DNA of 64,000 nt from DASTFY01 sp963829955 (GCA_963829955.1 CAWHKS010000002.1:124001-188000), one strand, 5' to 3'; counted from the stretch's first letter, positions 8,317 through 17,150 are shown. Notes: generated from the letters alone by a model not told the origin. A program made the numbers and translations.

Positions 8317-8730
8317 ATGACCGATCACGCCAAGCGCATCGAGGTCGCCCGACAGCTCTTCGCCGGTTGGAGCTCGGGCGACCCGGACGCCCCCGAGCCC
8401 TTCATGACCCCGGACGCCGTGCTCAACGACGTGGCCAGCGGCCGGTTCGAGGGCTGGCCGGCCATCCGGGCCTTCTTGGCCAAGGGCCTGGCCAAGTGGG
8501 ACGACCTGGTGCTGGCGCCGGACGAGTTCTGGGTGAACGACGACGGCCTCGCTCTGCACTACCTGATGAGCGCCACCGTGAAGGATGCGGCCAGTTTCGG
8601 CGAGGAGCATGTGGGCAAGAAGTGGGAGGTGGAGGTGATGTCGTTCCTACGCTTCGACGGCGACCGCGTCTGCTACGAGGCCGACTTCCACGCGCCCGGC
8701 GCCCGGAACCGCTCCCTCGGGATCACGTAG
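8317..8730 (+). CDS. SnoaL-like / NTF2-fold protein
   Basis: The 137-residue protein opens KRIEVARQLFAGWSSGDPDA, then FMTPDAVLNDVASGRFEGW and a later MSFLRFDGDRVCYEADFHAP, all typical of SnoaL-like domains (role of the ester- or polyketide-cyclase type). It is divergent from an SDR/SnoaL pair. It may serve as a lyase, isomerase or binding protein in the same pathway; catalytic residues are not certain. Confidence 0.8.
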   Translation: MTDHAKRIEVARQLFAGWSSGDPDAPEPFMTPDAVLNDVASGRFEGWPAIRAFLAKGLAKWDDLVLAPDEFWVNDDGLALHYLMSATVKDAASFGEEHVGKKWEVEVMSFLRFDGDRVCYEADFHAPGARNRSLGIT

Positions 8731-8851
8731 CTGCTGGCGCGTGTGGCATTGCTCACACCGCCCGCACGTCGTCCCTGCTCAGGGCGGTCCCCGGCTGAGC
8801 GCGTTGCCATCTGACCGCTAACTTTCGCGAGCACTGCGGTAGGAAGGGGGC

Positions 8852-9808
8852 ATGAGCAGCCCCACCGCGATGACCCTCTGGCGCACGGTCGACCTGCCCG
8901 GGCGCGGGAGCACGTTCGCCTGCGACCTCCCCGGTCCATCGCCCGATTCGCCGACGGTCGTCATGCTGCACGGGCTCAGCGCGACGGGCGCACTCAACTG
9001 GGGGCCGAGCCTGCAGGTGCTCAACGAGCACTTCCGCGTCGTCGCCCTGGACCACCGTGGCCACGGACGGGGTATGGGGACCGACGTGTCATTCACGCTC
9101 GAGGACTGCGCCGACGATGCCGTCGCGCTCATCGAGGTCCTCGGCGTGAGGAAGGCGATCTTCGTCGGTTACTCCATGGGTGGCCCGATCGCGCAGCTCG
9201 TGTGGCGCCGCCATCCCGACCGCGTCCTCGGACTCGTCCTGTGCGCGACCTCTGCCGACTTCCGCCCGGGCGCCGACCGGTGGGCCATCGTGCGCGCCCT
9301 CGAGGAGATGCACCGGAGCACCCGCCTGATCCCGAGGTCGCTCCGGGTGCAAGGGGCCCGCGCGCTCCTCGCCGGCTTCGTCGTCGATCGCTCGCTGGAG
9401 CAGGAGCTGCTGGATGCGCTCGATCGCCACGACCCGGCCGCCGTGCAGCAGGCAGCCCGTGCCGTCCTGCGGTTCTCCTCGACGGAGTGGATCGGCGACG
9501 TCTCCGTCCCCACGGCCGTCGTCGTCACCGAGCGTGACGGGCTCGTCCCCGCGTCCCGCCAGCTCGACCTGGCCGCCCGCATCCCTGCCGCCGAGGTCGT
9601 GCGCGTCGACGGCAACCACATGGTCTTCCTCTCGCGGCCGGACGTGCTCGCCGCCGCGGTGGGCGAGGCTTGCCGGCTGGTCAGTCCCGACCTCCCGGCC
9701 GAGAGTCCGGTCCCCACGCCGCGCTGGTGGCGCCGGTCCCGAACCCCGCGGGCTACCAGGTCCGGCGGTGCTCGGGGATGGCGTCGCCGCCGGCGAGCTC
9801 GGGCGTGA
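8852..9808 (+). CDS. Alpha/beta-fold hydrolase
   Basis: The 318-residue protein carries the oxyanion segment VVMLHGLSATG, LDHRGHGRG, the nucleophile elbow GYSMGG (Ser) and a C-terminal acid/histidine pair (ERDGLVP ... GNHM). AGGAAGGGGGC just upstream supports ATG 8852. Members hydrolyse esters, lactones or carbon-carbon bonds such as meta-cleavage products. The last 20 codons after the histidine are basic and low-complexity, and they overlap the convergent SnoaL gene by 56 bases; that tail may be unimportant. Confidence 0.88.
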   Translation: MSSPTAMTLWRTVDLPGRGSTFACDLPGPSPDSPTVVMLHGLSATGALNWGPSLQVLNEHFRVVALDHRGHGRGMGTDVSFTLEDCADDAVALIEVLGVRKAIFVGYSMGGPIAQLVWRRHPDRVLGLVLCATSADFRPGADRWAIVRALEEMHRSTRLIPRSLRVQGARALLAGFVVDRSLEQELLDALDRHDPAAVQQAARAVLRFSSTEWIGDVSVPTAVVVTERDGLVPASRQLDLAARIPAAEVVRVDGNHMVFLSRPDVLAAAVGEACRLVSPDLPAESPVPTPRWWRRSRTPRATRSGGARGWRRRRRARA

Positions 9809-10199
9809 GCAACCAGCGGGCAGTGCACGCCCGCCGGGCGAAGCGCCAGCCGCCGGGCGCGCGGGCGACGATGTCCTCGTAGTCACCGCCGTACCACCGG
9901 CGAGGATCGTGCGAGGGTCTGGTGTACGGCGCCAGGAACTTGCTGTGCACGCGCACCTCTCCGTCCTGCTCCGTGACGACGATGTTCGTCACGTGATGGG
10001 CGGAAGGGTGGTTGGCGTCGCGGAAGTAGGCCTTGATGGCCTCCAGCCCGTGCAGCGGCGCCGGTGCCCGCACCCCCGTGTAGTCGAGGACTGCGTCGGC
10101 CAGGAACAGCTCGTCGAAGCGATCCCACTCCTGAGCATCGACGATGTGGCCGTACTGGTTGAGGAGCTGGTGGATCTCGATCAGGTCCAGGGCGTCCAC
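9753..10199 (-). CDS. SnoaL-like / NTF2-fold protein
   Basis: The 148-residue protein has the usual plan: DLIEIHQLLNQYGHIVDAQE, FLADAVLDYTGV, a helix GLEAIKAYFRD, then HHVTNIVVTEQDG and WRFARRACTARWL. It is the third gene of an operon with the Rieske oxygenase and KstD-like flavoprotein (13 bases after the latter). Small SnoaL-like proteins in such operons can act as isomerases, hydratases or accessory subunits. Its 3' end overlaps the convergent hydrolase gene. Confidence 0.85.
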   Translation of the reverse strand: MDALDLIEIHQLLNQYGHIVDAQEWDRFDELFLADAVLDYTGVRAPAPLHGLEAIKAYFRDANHPSAHHVTNIVVTEQDGEVRVHSKFLAPYTRPSHDPRRWYGGDYEDIVARAPGGWRFARRACTARWLLTPELAGGDAIPEHRRTW

Positions 10200-10212
10200 G
10201 ATGGAGTCGCCG

Positions 10213-11856
10213 TCAACTGGGGGCGTGGGCCGGCGCGGTGGCGGCCTCGCAGCCGGCGATGAAGCCGTACGTGAGCGCCAGCCCGATGGTGCCGCCCGCG
10301 CCCCAGTAGGCCTGGCCGGCCGGAGAAGCGATGCAGTTGCCGGCGCCGTACAGTCCGACGATCGGCTCGCCCGATGGTGCCAGCACCCGCGCCGACGCGT
10401 CGATCACCGGTCCGCCCTTCGTGTCGAGCGCGCCGGCCCCGAGGATCACGCAGTGGTACGGACCCTGCGGGGCGAAGCGGTGCAGGGCGGCCGTGGCCGC
10501 GCCCGGGCGGGGTGCTCCGGCCCAGACCTCCTCGATCGGGGTCTCACCGCGACGGAAGTCGAGATCGCGGCCGTCGTCGGCCATGGTGTCGAACCGCTCG
10601 ACGGTCGCGGCGAGGCCGGACGCGAACGACGCATCGAGCTGGAAACCGCCCGTCCACGGCGCCAGCTTCTCGAGCCGCTGAGCCAGTTCGTCGGCCAGGG
10701 CCTCGAACGTCGGCGCAATGATGACGAAGTCGTAGCGCTCGCCGGGCGGCGGGACGGGGAAACGGAACCGGGTCGGGTCGGGGTTAGTGGCCACGGCCTC
10801 GTCCCAGACCATGAAGAGCAGCAGGTTCGGGTACTCCCGGCGCACCGGGTCCCAGGCGAAGTGGACCTGCGCCCGCTCGTTGTACGGGATCTTCTCGTTG
10901 ACCACGCGCTGGCCTCGCCGGTCCACGATCAGCATGCTGTCGCCGAAGGGCTCGTACACGTCCTTCACCGTCTCGGGGACACGGACCGCCAGCTCCGCCA
11001 CGACCTGGTCCCACCAGGCGTGGCTCATGTTGCCGAGCTGGGCGCCGGCTTCGATGCCGATGTCGACGAAGTCACCCCGGCTGCCCTCGGCGGCGGCGCC
11101 GCCCAGCACGGGGCCCCGGAGGAACTCCAGGGCGTGCCGCTTGTTGTGGAGGAAACCACCTGAGCAGAAGATGACACCTTGGCGGGCTCCGAACAGCTCG
11201 GTGCGCCGCCCGACTTGGACCTCGAGCCCGATGACGTCCAGCTCGTCGTTGCGCACGAGGTGGGCGGCCCGGTGCTCCAGGAGGACGATCGCGCCGAGCC
11301 GCTCGGCCGCGGCCTGGAGCTGGTCGACCAGGAGCTGGCCGCCCGTGGGATCGATCCCTCGCCGCCAGCCGGCCGGGAACACGGGCTGGATGGCCCGACC
11401 GTTGGGCGCTGTGTCCTCGGGGAGGTCTGCGTAGTAGTCGGGGTAGTCGACGCTCTCGACCGACAGCGCGCCGAGGGCGACGAGCTCCTCGACGGCGCCC
11501 GAGCCACGGTCGTAGAAGGCCGTCAGGAGAGCGTGCTTGTCCGCCGGCAGCCCGAGCGTCTCGTGCCCCGGGTTGTAGAGCGTGGGGTAGGCCGTCCGGG
11601 CCAGGTAGCGGAGGGCGTCCGCCCGGTCGTCGATGAGACCGCGCTCGCGCATCAGCTGGTTGTTCGGGATCCACAGGACCCCTCCGGACTTCGCCGTCGT
11701 GCCCCCGGTGAACGCGCCCCGTTCCAGCACGACCACCGACGCGCCCCGACTGGCGGCGGCGACGGCCGCGGTCATCCCCGCCACGCCGGTGCCCACGACG
11801 ACGACGTCGACGACGGTGTCCCATTCGTCGCCCCAGCCCGCGCCGGGCCCGGTCAC
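10213..11856 (-). CDS. FAD-dependent 3-ketosteroid delta1-dehydrogenase-like flavoprotein
   Basis: The 547-residue protein begins with an FAD Rossmann motif (VVVVGTGVAGMTAAVAAASRG) and GGTTAKSGGVLWIPNN. It ends with GLYGAGNCIASPAGQ and AYWGAGGTIGLALTYGF, the layout of KstD and fumarate-reductase-type FAD_binding_2 proteins. KstD enzymes desaturate ring A of 3-ketosteroids; relatives act on other cyclic ketones. Its GTG start overlaps the stop of the Rieske gene (GTGA), so the two are coupled. A tyrosine in the C-terminal AYWGAGG matches the position of a KstD active-site tyrosine by eye. The substrate is uncertain. Confidence 0.82.
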   Translation of the reverse strand: MTGPGAGWGDEWDTVVDVVVVGTGVAGMTAAVAAASRGASVVVLERGAFTGGTTAKSGGVLWIPNNQLMRERGLIDDRADALRYLARTAYPTLYNPGHETLGLPADKHALLTAFYDRGSGAVEELVALGALSVESVDYPDYYADLPEDTAPNGRAIQPVFPAGWRRGIDPTGGQLLVDQLQAAAERLGAIVLLEHRAAHLVRNDELDVIGLEVQVGRRTELFGARQGVIFCSGGFLHNKRHALEFLRGPVLGGAAAEGSRGDFVDIGIEAGAQLGNMSHAWWDQVVAELAVRVPETVKDVYEPFGDSMLIVDRRGQRVVNEKIPYNERAQVHFAWDPVRREYPNLLLFMVWDEAVATNPDPTRFRFPVPPPGERYDFVIIAPTFEALADELAQRLEKLAPWTGGFQLDASFASGLAATVERFDTMADDGRDLDFRRGETPIEEVWAGAPRPGAATAALHRFAPQGPYHCVILGAGALDTKGGPVIDASARVLAPSGEPIVGLYGAGNCIASPAGQAYWGAGGTIGLALTYGFIAGCEAATAPAHAPS

Positions 11857-13079
11857 GGGTGCTCGACCCAGGCGGCGAGGAGATCAGGGACCTGCAGGTG
11901 TTCGGGGATCCGCTCCCGACCGATGATCTTGTCGATCCACGCCTGGACGTGCCAGATGCGCCGCTCCTGGTAGTTGATGGCCTGGCCGCCGTGCGCGGCC
12001 GACTCCATCGAGCGCTGGATGGGCCCGAGGTTCTCGTAGTCCTCGTCCATGACGGCGTCGAAGCGGGTCAGGCGCTGCGCCCAGATGGCCTTGTGATCCT
12101 CGGGCTGCTCGCCATCGCCCCAGTCGGTGGCGAACCAGATGATGTCCAGGCGGGTCCGGTCGATGGCCAGCGGCCAGAACACGAGGAACGGGAAGCCTCT
12201 GGCGTCCAGGGGGGTGATGAGGTTGGGGAAGATGCCGTGGGCGGGCTGGATGTCGTCGAGGAACACGCTGGTCGCGCCCTCCCAGACCGGGAGTTGTTCC
12301 CGATTGTCGTTCCGGGTACCGCGGTTGACGGGCGACAGCATGCTCTGGTGCCCGTGGTCGTAGAGGGTGATGACGGTGCCCCGGGTGTCGAGCGACGGGC
12401 CCACCGTCTTCGGGTGGATCGTGCGGGCGTGGTACACCTCGAGGAAGGCCTCGGCGAGGATCTTCCAGTTGCAATCGAGCTCGACGCGCTTGGTGTCGAT
12501 CATCCGCAGCGGCGCGGCGGCGACCTCGGGCAGGAGGTCGGGCAGCGGGGCGAGCCATTCGAGCAACGCCATCGCGTCGGGGTCGAGGTTCACGAACCAC
12601 CAGCCACCCCATTGCTCGCAGCGGACGGAGGGCAGCGCCCGCTCCTCCTTCTGGAGCCCGACGAAGTCGCGCTCGTCAGGCACCCGCACGAGGTTGCCGC
12701 GCAGGTCGTAGCTCCACGAGTGGAACTGGCAGACCAGCATGCGGGCCTGCCCGCACTCGCCGCGGACAACAGGTGCCCCGCGGTGCCGGCAAGCGTTGTA
12801 GAACGCGTGGACCTGGCCGTCGTCGTCGCGCGCCAAGAGGATCGGCGCGCCGACGATGTCGCAGAGCTTGTAGCTGCCGGGAACCGGGAGCTCGGAGTCG
12901 TGGCCCGCGTAGAGCCAGACCCGCTTGAACAGGTGCTCGTGCTCGAGCTCCTGGAACGCAGGATCGGTGTATCGCCCAAGCGGGAGGTCCGGCAGCTTCG
13001 GAAAGCCGTCGGGAGGCCCCTCGCGAGCGGTCTCGTAGGCCGAGCGCTCCCTGAATCGGGCGAGGAAATCATCGTCCAT
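11853..13079 (-). CDS. Rieske [2Fe-2S] ring-hydroxylating oxygenase, alpha subunit
   Basis: The 408-residue protein has Rieske ligands C97-H99 (NACRHRG) and C117-H120 (CQFHSW), and iron-site histidines at about 217 and 222 (EVYHARTIHP). It differs from the other two Rieske proteins here: shorter, with a CQFHSW rather than CPFHGF motif, and no small partner gene. Instead it heads an operon with a KstD-like dehydrogenase and a SnoaL protein, which suggests a combined hydroxylation and desaturation route on one ring substrate. A ferredoxin reductase is not encoded nearby. Confidence 0.92.
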   Translation of the reverse strand: MDDDFLARFRERSAYETAREGPPDGFPKLPDLPLGRYTDPAFQELEHEHLFKRVWLYAGHDSELPVPGSYKLCDIVGAPILLARDDDGQVHAFYNACRHRGAPVVRGECGQARMLVCQFHSWSYDLRGNLVRVPDERDFVGLQKEERALPSVRCEQWGGWWFVNLDPDAMALLEWLAPLPDLLPEVAAAPLRMIDTKRVELDCNWKILAEAFLEVYHARTIHPKTVGPSLDTRGTVITLYDHGHQSMLSPVNRGTRNDNREQLPVWEGATSVFLDDIQPAHGIFPNLITPLDARGFPFLVFWPLAIDRTRLDIIWFATDWGDGEQPEDHKAIWAQRLTRFDAVMDEDYENLGPIQRSMESAAHGGQAINYQERRIWHVQAWIDKIIGRERIPEHLQVPDLLAAWVEHP

Positions 13080-13160
13080 CGGTCACCTCCGACGTGGTGC
13101 TCGACCCCCGGTTGCCACCGCTCGACGGCAGCGGTGCCATGCTATGCGAGCAAAGTAGAC

Positions 13161-13179
13161 GGCGCCTAAAGAAAGCGCC
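13161..13179. promoter_or_regulatory. Inverted repeat enclosing a TAAAGAAA octamer
   Basis: GGCGC (13161-13165) and GCGCC (13175-13179) flank CTAAAGAAA, 32 bases ahead of the alcohol dehydrogenase and within the divergent gap to the Rieske operon. The octamer TAAAGAAA also occurs at 111-118 and 26701-26708, each a short distance upstream of a forward gene. A shared regulatory role is a guess. Confidence 0.3.
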
Positions 13180-13210
13180 GGAGCAGGCGCAGAGAAAGGG
13201 GTGGTCGCGG

Positions 13211-14254
13211 ATGAGGGCGTACCGCATGGTGGCATGGAAGACGGCGCCGGAGTACCAGGAGGTGCCGCAGCCTGAGCCCGGTCCCGGCCAGGTGCTGGTG
13301 AAGGTCGGTGCCGCGGGGATCTGCCACTCGGACGTGCACGTCATCCACGAGTTCGACGAGGGCGTGTTCAACGCCTCCCTACCGTTCACCCTGGGCCACG
13401 AGAACGCGGGCTGGGTCGAGGCGCTGGGGCCGGGCGCCACGGGCTTCGAGGTGGGCGAGGCGGTGGCCGTCTACGGCCCGCTCGGCTGCGGGAGCTGCGC
13501 GCGCTGCCAGGTCGGCGACGAGAACCTCTGCGACCGGTTGGCCGATCTGCCCGGCGCCGGCTGGGGGCTGGGCGTCGACGGCGGCATGGCGCAGTACATG
13601 CTCGTGGACAGCCCCCGGCAGCTCGCCGCTCTGGGCGATCTCGATCCTGTGCTGGCGGCGCCCCTCACGGACGCCGCCGTGACGCCGTATCGGGCCGTCA
13701 AGCGCTCGCAACGTGTGCTCGGTCCCGGCTCGGTGGTCGCGGTGATCGGTATCGGGGGCCTGGGCCACCTGGCCGTGCAGATCCTGCGGGCGATGTCACC
13801 GTCCACCGTGATCGCGGTCGACTCGCGGCCGGAGGCGCTGGCCCATGCCACGGCGGTCGGCGCGCATCACGCCGTGCCGGCCGGTGACGGAGCGGCCGAG
13901 GCGATCTTGGACCTCACGCACGGCCTCGGGCCGGACCTCACGCTGGACCTGGTGGGCAACGAGGCGACCATGACCCTCGCCATGGCGACGACCCGGAGCG
14001 CGGGCCGGATCATGCTGGTGGGCGTGGCCGGTGGCGCCGTGCCCTGGAGCTTCTGGTCCACGAAGTTCGAGGTCGAGCTGTCGGCGTCCACGTGGGGCAG
14101 CATCTCTGACCTGACCGAGGTCATCGCCCTGGCGCGGTCCGGCCATCTCAAGCCGACCGTCACCACCTACGGGTTCGACGAGATCCCCGCCGCGTTCGAA
14201 GCCCTCGAGTCCGGATCCCTGGAGGGACGGGCCGTCATCCTGCCCAACGGCTGA
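13211..14254 (+). CDS. Zinc-dependent medium-chain alcohol dehydrogenase
   Basis: The 347-residue MDR protein has the catalytic-zinc segment GICHSD (Cys38) and GHENAG (His63/Glu64), and the four-cysteine structural zinc site GCGSCARCQVGDENLC. Its Rossmann nucleotide motif is VIGIGGLGHLAVQIL. ATG 13211 gives the family-typical N-terminus, and an upstream in-frame extension to 13094 is basic and unlike MDR starts. It probably oxidises an alcohol produced by the neighbouring oxygenase pathway. The VOC gene follows 26 bases later on the same strand. Confidence 0.92.
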   Translation: MRAYRMVAWKTAPEYQEVPQPEPGPGQVLVKVGAAGICHSDVHVIHEFDEGVFNASLPFTLGHENAGWVEALGPGATGFEVGEAVAVYGPLGCGSCARCQVGDENLCDRLADLPGAGWGLGVDGGMAQYMLVDSPRQLAALGDLDPVLAAPLTDAAVTPYRAVKRSQRVLGPGSVVAVIGIGGLGHLAVQILRAMSPSTVIAVDSRPEALAHATAVGAHHAVPAGDGAAEAILDLTHGLGPDLTLDLVGNEATMTLAMATTRSAGRIMLVGVAGGAVPWSFWSTKFEVELSASTWGSISDLTEVIALARSGHLKPTVTTYGFDEIPAAFEALESGSLEGRAVILPNG

Positions 14255-14280
14255 AGGCCGCGCCGGAGAGGAGCGCAACC

Positions 14281-14751
14281 GTGTTCAAGAACGTCTTCCA
14301 GATCGCCTACGTGACCAACGATCTCGAGCGGGCGGTGTCGCTGTTCCAGGAGGAGCAGGGTGTCGCCGAGATCGCCACCTTCGACGACTTCACGCTCGTC
14401 ACGCCGGACGGCGGCAACGCGGTGATCAACGTGGGCCTCGCGTACGTCGGCGACGTCCAACTCGAGATCATCGAACCCGTCGAGGGCGCGGTCGACCTCT
14501 ACCGGACGTGGCTGCCCGAGGGTTTCGCCGTCCGCCACCACCACTTCTGCAGCCTGCTGGACTCCGTGGAGGAGCTCCAGCGGGTGCGAGCCGACTACGT
14601 GGCGCGCGGCTACGCCATCGCGCTCGACGCCAGCCTCGGCGGCAGCCAGATCTTCTACGCGGACACGACCGCGCTGCTGGACCACTACCAGGAGTACGCC
14701 TGGGTCGACGAGGATTCGATCGCGTTCATGGCCACCCTGCCGAGGAACTGA
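14281..14751 (+). CDS. VOC (glyoxalase/dioxygenase-fold) protein
   Basis: The 156-residue protein starts with GTG 14281, with GGAGAGGAG just upstream. It shows the vicinal-oxygen-chelate opening VFQIAYVTNDLERAVSLFQEE, a central VGDVQLEIIEPVEG, the charged FAVRHHHFCSLLDSVE and a final FYADTTALLDHYQEYAW. The H and E positions could form the usual metal site. VOC proteins include lyases, epimerases, extradiol dioxygenases and resistance proteins. Position after the alcohol dehydrogenase suggests a joint catabolic role. Confidence 0.8.
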   Translation: MFKNVFQIAYVTNDLERAVSLFQEEQGVAEIATFDDFTLVTPDGGNAVINVGLAYVGDVQLEIIEPVEGAVDLYRTWLPEGFAVRHHHFCSLLDSVEELQRVRADYVARGYAIALDASLGGSQIFYADTTALLDHYQEYAWVDEDSIAFMATLPRN

Positions 14752-14857
14752 ACGAGCGAAGGCCCACCCGCTGCTTCACGGTTGACCCGTTCATCGCGCC
14801 GCTTCCGGCGCCGGACGCCCGCTCGTACGGCAAGAACGGTCGAGCGTCCGTCCGTCC

Positions 14858-15297
14858 GTGCGCCAGGATCGGTTCGTGGATTGGGTGATGGAGCGACTGG
14901 CCGGTGCCGAGGTCGGACGGTTGGCGACGGCCGATGCCGCCGGAACCCTCCACCTCGTACCGGTGTGCTTCGCGGTAGTGCCCGGCCGGGTGGTCAGTGC
15001 GGTGGACCACAAGCCCAAGCGGACCACGCGGCTCGGCCGGCTCCGGGATATCCGTGAGACCGGCCGAGCCGTGCTGTTGGTCGACCACTACGAGGACGAC
15101 TGGTCCCGGCTGTGGTGGATCCGCGGAGCGGCTCGGCCGTGGTCCACGCTGCCGACGATCCGATCGACGGTGCGGCCAGAGCGGCCTTGGCCGCGAAGTA
15201 CCACCAGTACCGGGAGCGGCCGCCGGCGGGGTTGGTGTGGTCCGTCGCGCTCGACGAGGTGCGGTGGTGGTCGGCGGCGCCGGATCGAGGTTCGTGA
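14858..15297 (+). CDS. F420-type FMN split-barrel (PPOX) protein, frameshifted
   Basis: The first part reads VGRLATADAAGTLHLVPVCF, VSAVDHKPKRTTRL and LLVDHYEDDWSRLWWIRG in one frame. The continuation SGSAVVHAADDP ... AALAAKYHQYRERPPAGLVW and RWWSAAP lies in the frame one base back, ending with TGA at 15295-15297. Joined, they match the small PPOX family of F420- or FMN-binding proteins along its length. The break lies at about 15118-15130 and is explained by loss of one base. It is either a pseudogene or a read error, and the clean match on both sides favours a recent event. Confidence 0.72.
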
Positions 15298-15324
15298 CGA
15301 CCGGGTGCACCCGAGCGCCACCTC

Positions 15325-16098
15325 TCATACGGTCACGCCCAGGCCGGTCAACCAGACCCGGATCAGCGTCGTGTGGTCCTTGTCGCACTGCCAGTAGCCG
15401 AGCTCCTCGTGTTCGGCGGCGGGCACCAGCGCGGCTCGCCCGGTCTCCGTGTAGCCGTAGTCGAACTGGCCTCGGCCGAGGACCGCGGCAGCGACGCACT
15501 GTGCCTTGCGCTCCTCCTGGGCGCCCTCCCCCCAGATCGCCGGGAGCACGTGACCGACCTCGTGCCAGACCACCCACTCGGGATCGGAGTCCCATTGCCA
15601 GCAGATCCCGACGGCCGACTCCTCACAGAAGGTGTCGAGGTGGACGACGCCGTTCTCGACGAAGCCCTCCACGCCCTCGCCGGCGACGGCGCTCGCGTCG
15701 GGCAGGCCCTGCCAGCGCACGTTCGCGGCCACCCACGGAGCGGCCGGCCGGGCGTTCACGTAGCCGGCGAGCTGCGACCAGGACGAGAGATCGAAGCCCG
15801 CCGGCGGCGCCGTCCGATCGAGCCATTGGACGATGGTCGTCGTCGGGCGAGGCACCGTCGTGCTGGGTGCCGTCATCGTCGTAGTCGGCGCCGTGGTCGT
15901 GGTTGGCGTTGTCGTGAGCGGCGCGGAGCTCAGGGTCGGGCTGGCGGTCGCCACGGGGCTGGCCACGGAAGCCGACTCGACCTCGACCGCCGCCGTCGCT
16001 CCACACGCGCTGACCAGCGACGCGATGGCCGGGACGGACATCCGGCTCCACCGTGTCCACCCGCGATCACTGTGCGATGCCCCGCGCTGCGTCCCCAC
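15325..16098 (-). CDS. Secreted Thr-rich lipoprotein with HEVGH zincin-like motif
   Basis: The N-terminus contains a short hydrophobic stretch ending in a lipobox-like SLVSAC, then a Thr/Pro-rich linker of about 30 residues, then a globular domain of about 165 residues. That domain has WHEVGH, a classical HExxH zinc-protease core, with EERKAQCVAAAVLGR downstream. ATG 16041 would begin just before the hydrophobic stretch, while GTG 16098 adds a more basic n-region; either is possible. It is probably a surface-anchored peptidase or metallopeptidase-like protein. The family is not otherwise recognised. It overlaps no neighbour and converges with the frameshifted split-barrel gene. Confidence 0.7.
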   Translation of the reverse strand: MGTQRGASHSDRGWTRWSRMSVPAIASLVSACGATAAVEVESASVASPVATASPTLSSAPLTTTPTTTTAPTTTMTAPSTTVPRPTTTIVQWLDRTAPPAGFDLSSWSQLAGYVNARPAAPWVAANVRWQGLPDASAVAGEGVEGFVENGVVHLDTFCEESAVGICWQWDSDPEWVVWHEVGHVLPAIWGEGAQEERKAQCVAAAVLGRGQFDYGYTETGRAALVPAAEHEELGYWQCDKDHTTLIRVWLTGLGVTV

Positions 16099-16189
16099 AC
16101 CAGGCTCCCGTCACCGTTTCGAACTCGGCTCATGGTCGCATCTGCAGGCCCGCCCGACCATGGCCCTCGAGCCAGGATCTCCTGACCGA

Positions 16190-16245
16190 CAGGACGTCCG
16201 GTCCTGGCCAGGATGACGCGTGGGCGGCGGGGTCAGACCCCGCCG
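16190..16245 (-). terminator. Two hairpins after the LLM gene
   Basis: CGGCGGGGTC-A-GACCCCGCCG (16225-16245) is a perfect 10-base inverted repeat beginning 20 bases past the LLM stop. A second hairpin, CAGGAC-gtccg-GTCCTG, lies at 16190-16206. Neither is followed by a T-run, which is common for actinobacterial terminators. Confidence 0.5.
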
Positions 16246-16265
16246 ACCGCCGACTCGGCGCCGGG

Positions 16266-17105
16266 TCAGCTCGCCAACGGTGCGAGCACGGAGGCCACCG
16301 GCTCCAGCAGCCCGGGGTCGTAGGGCCGAGGGAAGCCGACCAGCAGCCGCTGCGCACCCGCGGCCTCGAAGGCCGACGCCTGGTCGACCACCGATCCCGG
16401 GCCACCGGCGTCCGGACGGACCATCGCTGACAGCTCGATATCGGCCAGCGTCCGCCCCTCGGCCTCGCACAGCTCGCCCAACCGTTCCCGCAAGCGCCCG
16501 AACTCGTCGGGATCCATGCCCGAGTAGTTCCAATGATCGGCGAACCGGGCCACCAGCGGGAGCGTCCGCCGCTCGCCCTTGCCCCCGATGACGATGGGCG
16601 GGTGCGGCTGCTGCTGCGCCTTGGGCTCGCACCAGGCGTCCCGCAGCTGGTACGAGCGGCCCTCGAAGGTTGTGGTGCGCTCTGTCAAGAGCGAACGGAT
16701 GACGGTCAGTGCCTCCTCGAACCGGTCGAAGCGCTCGGTCAGGGTTCCCAGCTCGATGCCGTAGGCCTCGCACTCCGCTTCGAACCATCCGGCGCCGAGC
16801 CCCAGCTCGAGGCGCCCGCCCGACGCGATGTCGACGGTCACCGCCATGTTGGCCAGCACGGCCGGGTGACGGTAGGGGATCCCGGTGACCAGGACCCCGC
16901 CCCGTAGCCGGCGGGTGCGGGCCAGGAGCATGGCCAGGCAGATCCAGCCCTCGAGCGTCGGCTCCTCCGGCCCGGTCCGGAGCGGATAGAAGTGGTCGTA
17001 GGTCCAGCCGGCCCCGAAGAGCTCGATGTCCTCCGCCACCTCCCACATCGCCCAGATCTCGTCCCAGCTGCAGTTGGACTGGGCGGTGACGAAGTCGAAG
17101 CGCAT
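16266..17105 (-). CDS. LLM-class flavin (F420-type) oxidoreductase
   Basis: The 279-residue luciferase-like protein has GWTYDHFYPL, GGVLVTGIPYRHPAVLANMAV, the family signature DIASGGRLELGLGAGWFEAE, then PPIVIGGKGERRTLPLVARFADHWN. In actinobacteria such proteins usually use F420H2 or FMN to reduce or oxygenate diverse compounds. It is monocistronic by appearance, followed by a hairpin terminator. The substrate is unknown. Confidence 0.9.
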   Translation of the reverse strand: MRFDFVTAQSNCSWDEIWAMWEVAEDIELFGAGWTYDHFYPLRTGPEEPTLEGWICLAMLLARTRRLRGGVLVTGIPYRHPAVLANMAVTVDIASGGRLELGLGAGWFEAECEAYGIELGTLTERFDRFEEALTVIRSLLTERTTTFEGRSYQLRDAWCEPKAQQQPHPPIVIGGKGERRTLPLVARFADHWNYSGMDPDEFGRLRERLGELCEAEGRTLADIELSAMVRPDAGGPGSVVDQASAFEAAGAQRLLVGFPRPYDPGLLEPVASVLAPLAS

Positions 17106-17137
17106 AGCGGTGGAGTGTCAACTTACTGAACGTGGAG

Positions 17138-17150
17138 ACTAGTTTCTAGT
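17138..17150. promoter_or_regulatory. Short palindrome ACTAG-TTT-CTAGT in a divergent promoter gap
   Basis: This perfect 5-base inverted repeat with a 3-base centre lies between the LLM gene (start 17105, minus) and the TIM-barrel gene (start 17195, plus). It is a possible operator for a dimeric regulator acting on both. No matching copy was noticed elsewhere. Confidence 0.35.

Noticed and set aside
6976..8610. 544-residue frame covering SnoaL and SDR genes
   Set aside because: The N-terminal 400 residues are Arg/Gly-rich shadow of the SDR; the SnoaL protein begins at ATG 7404.
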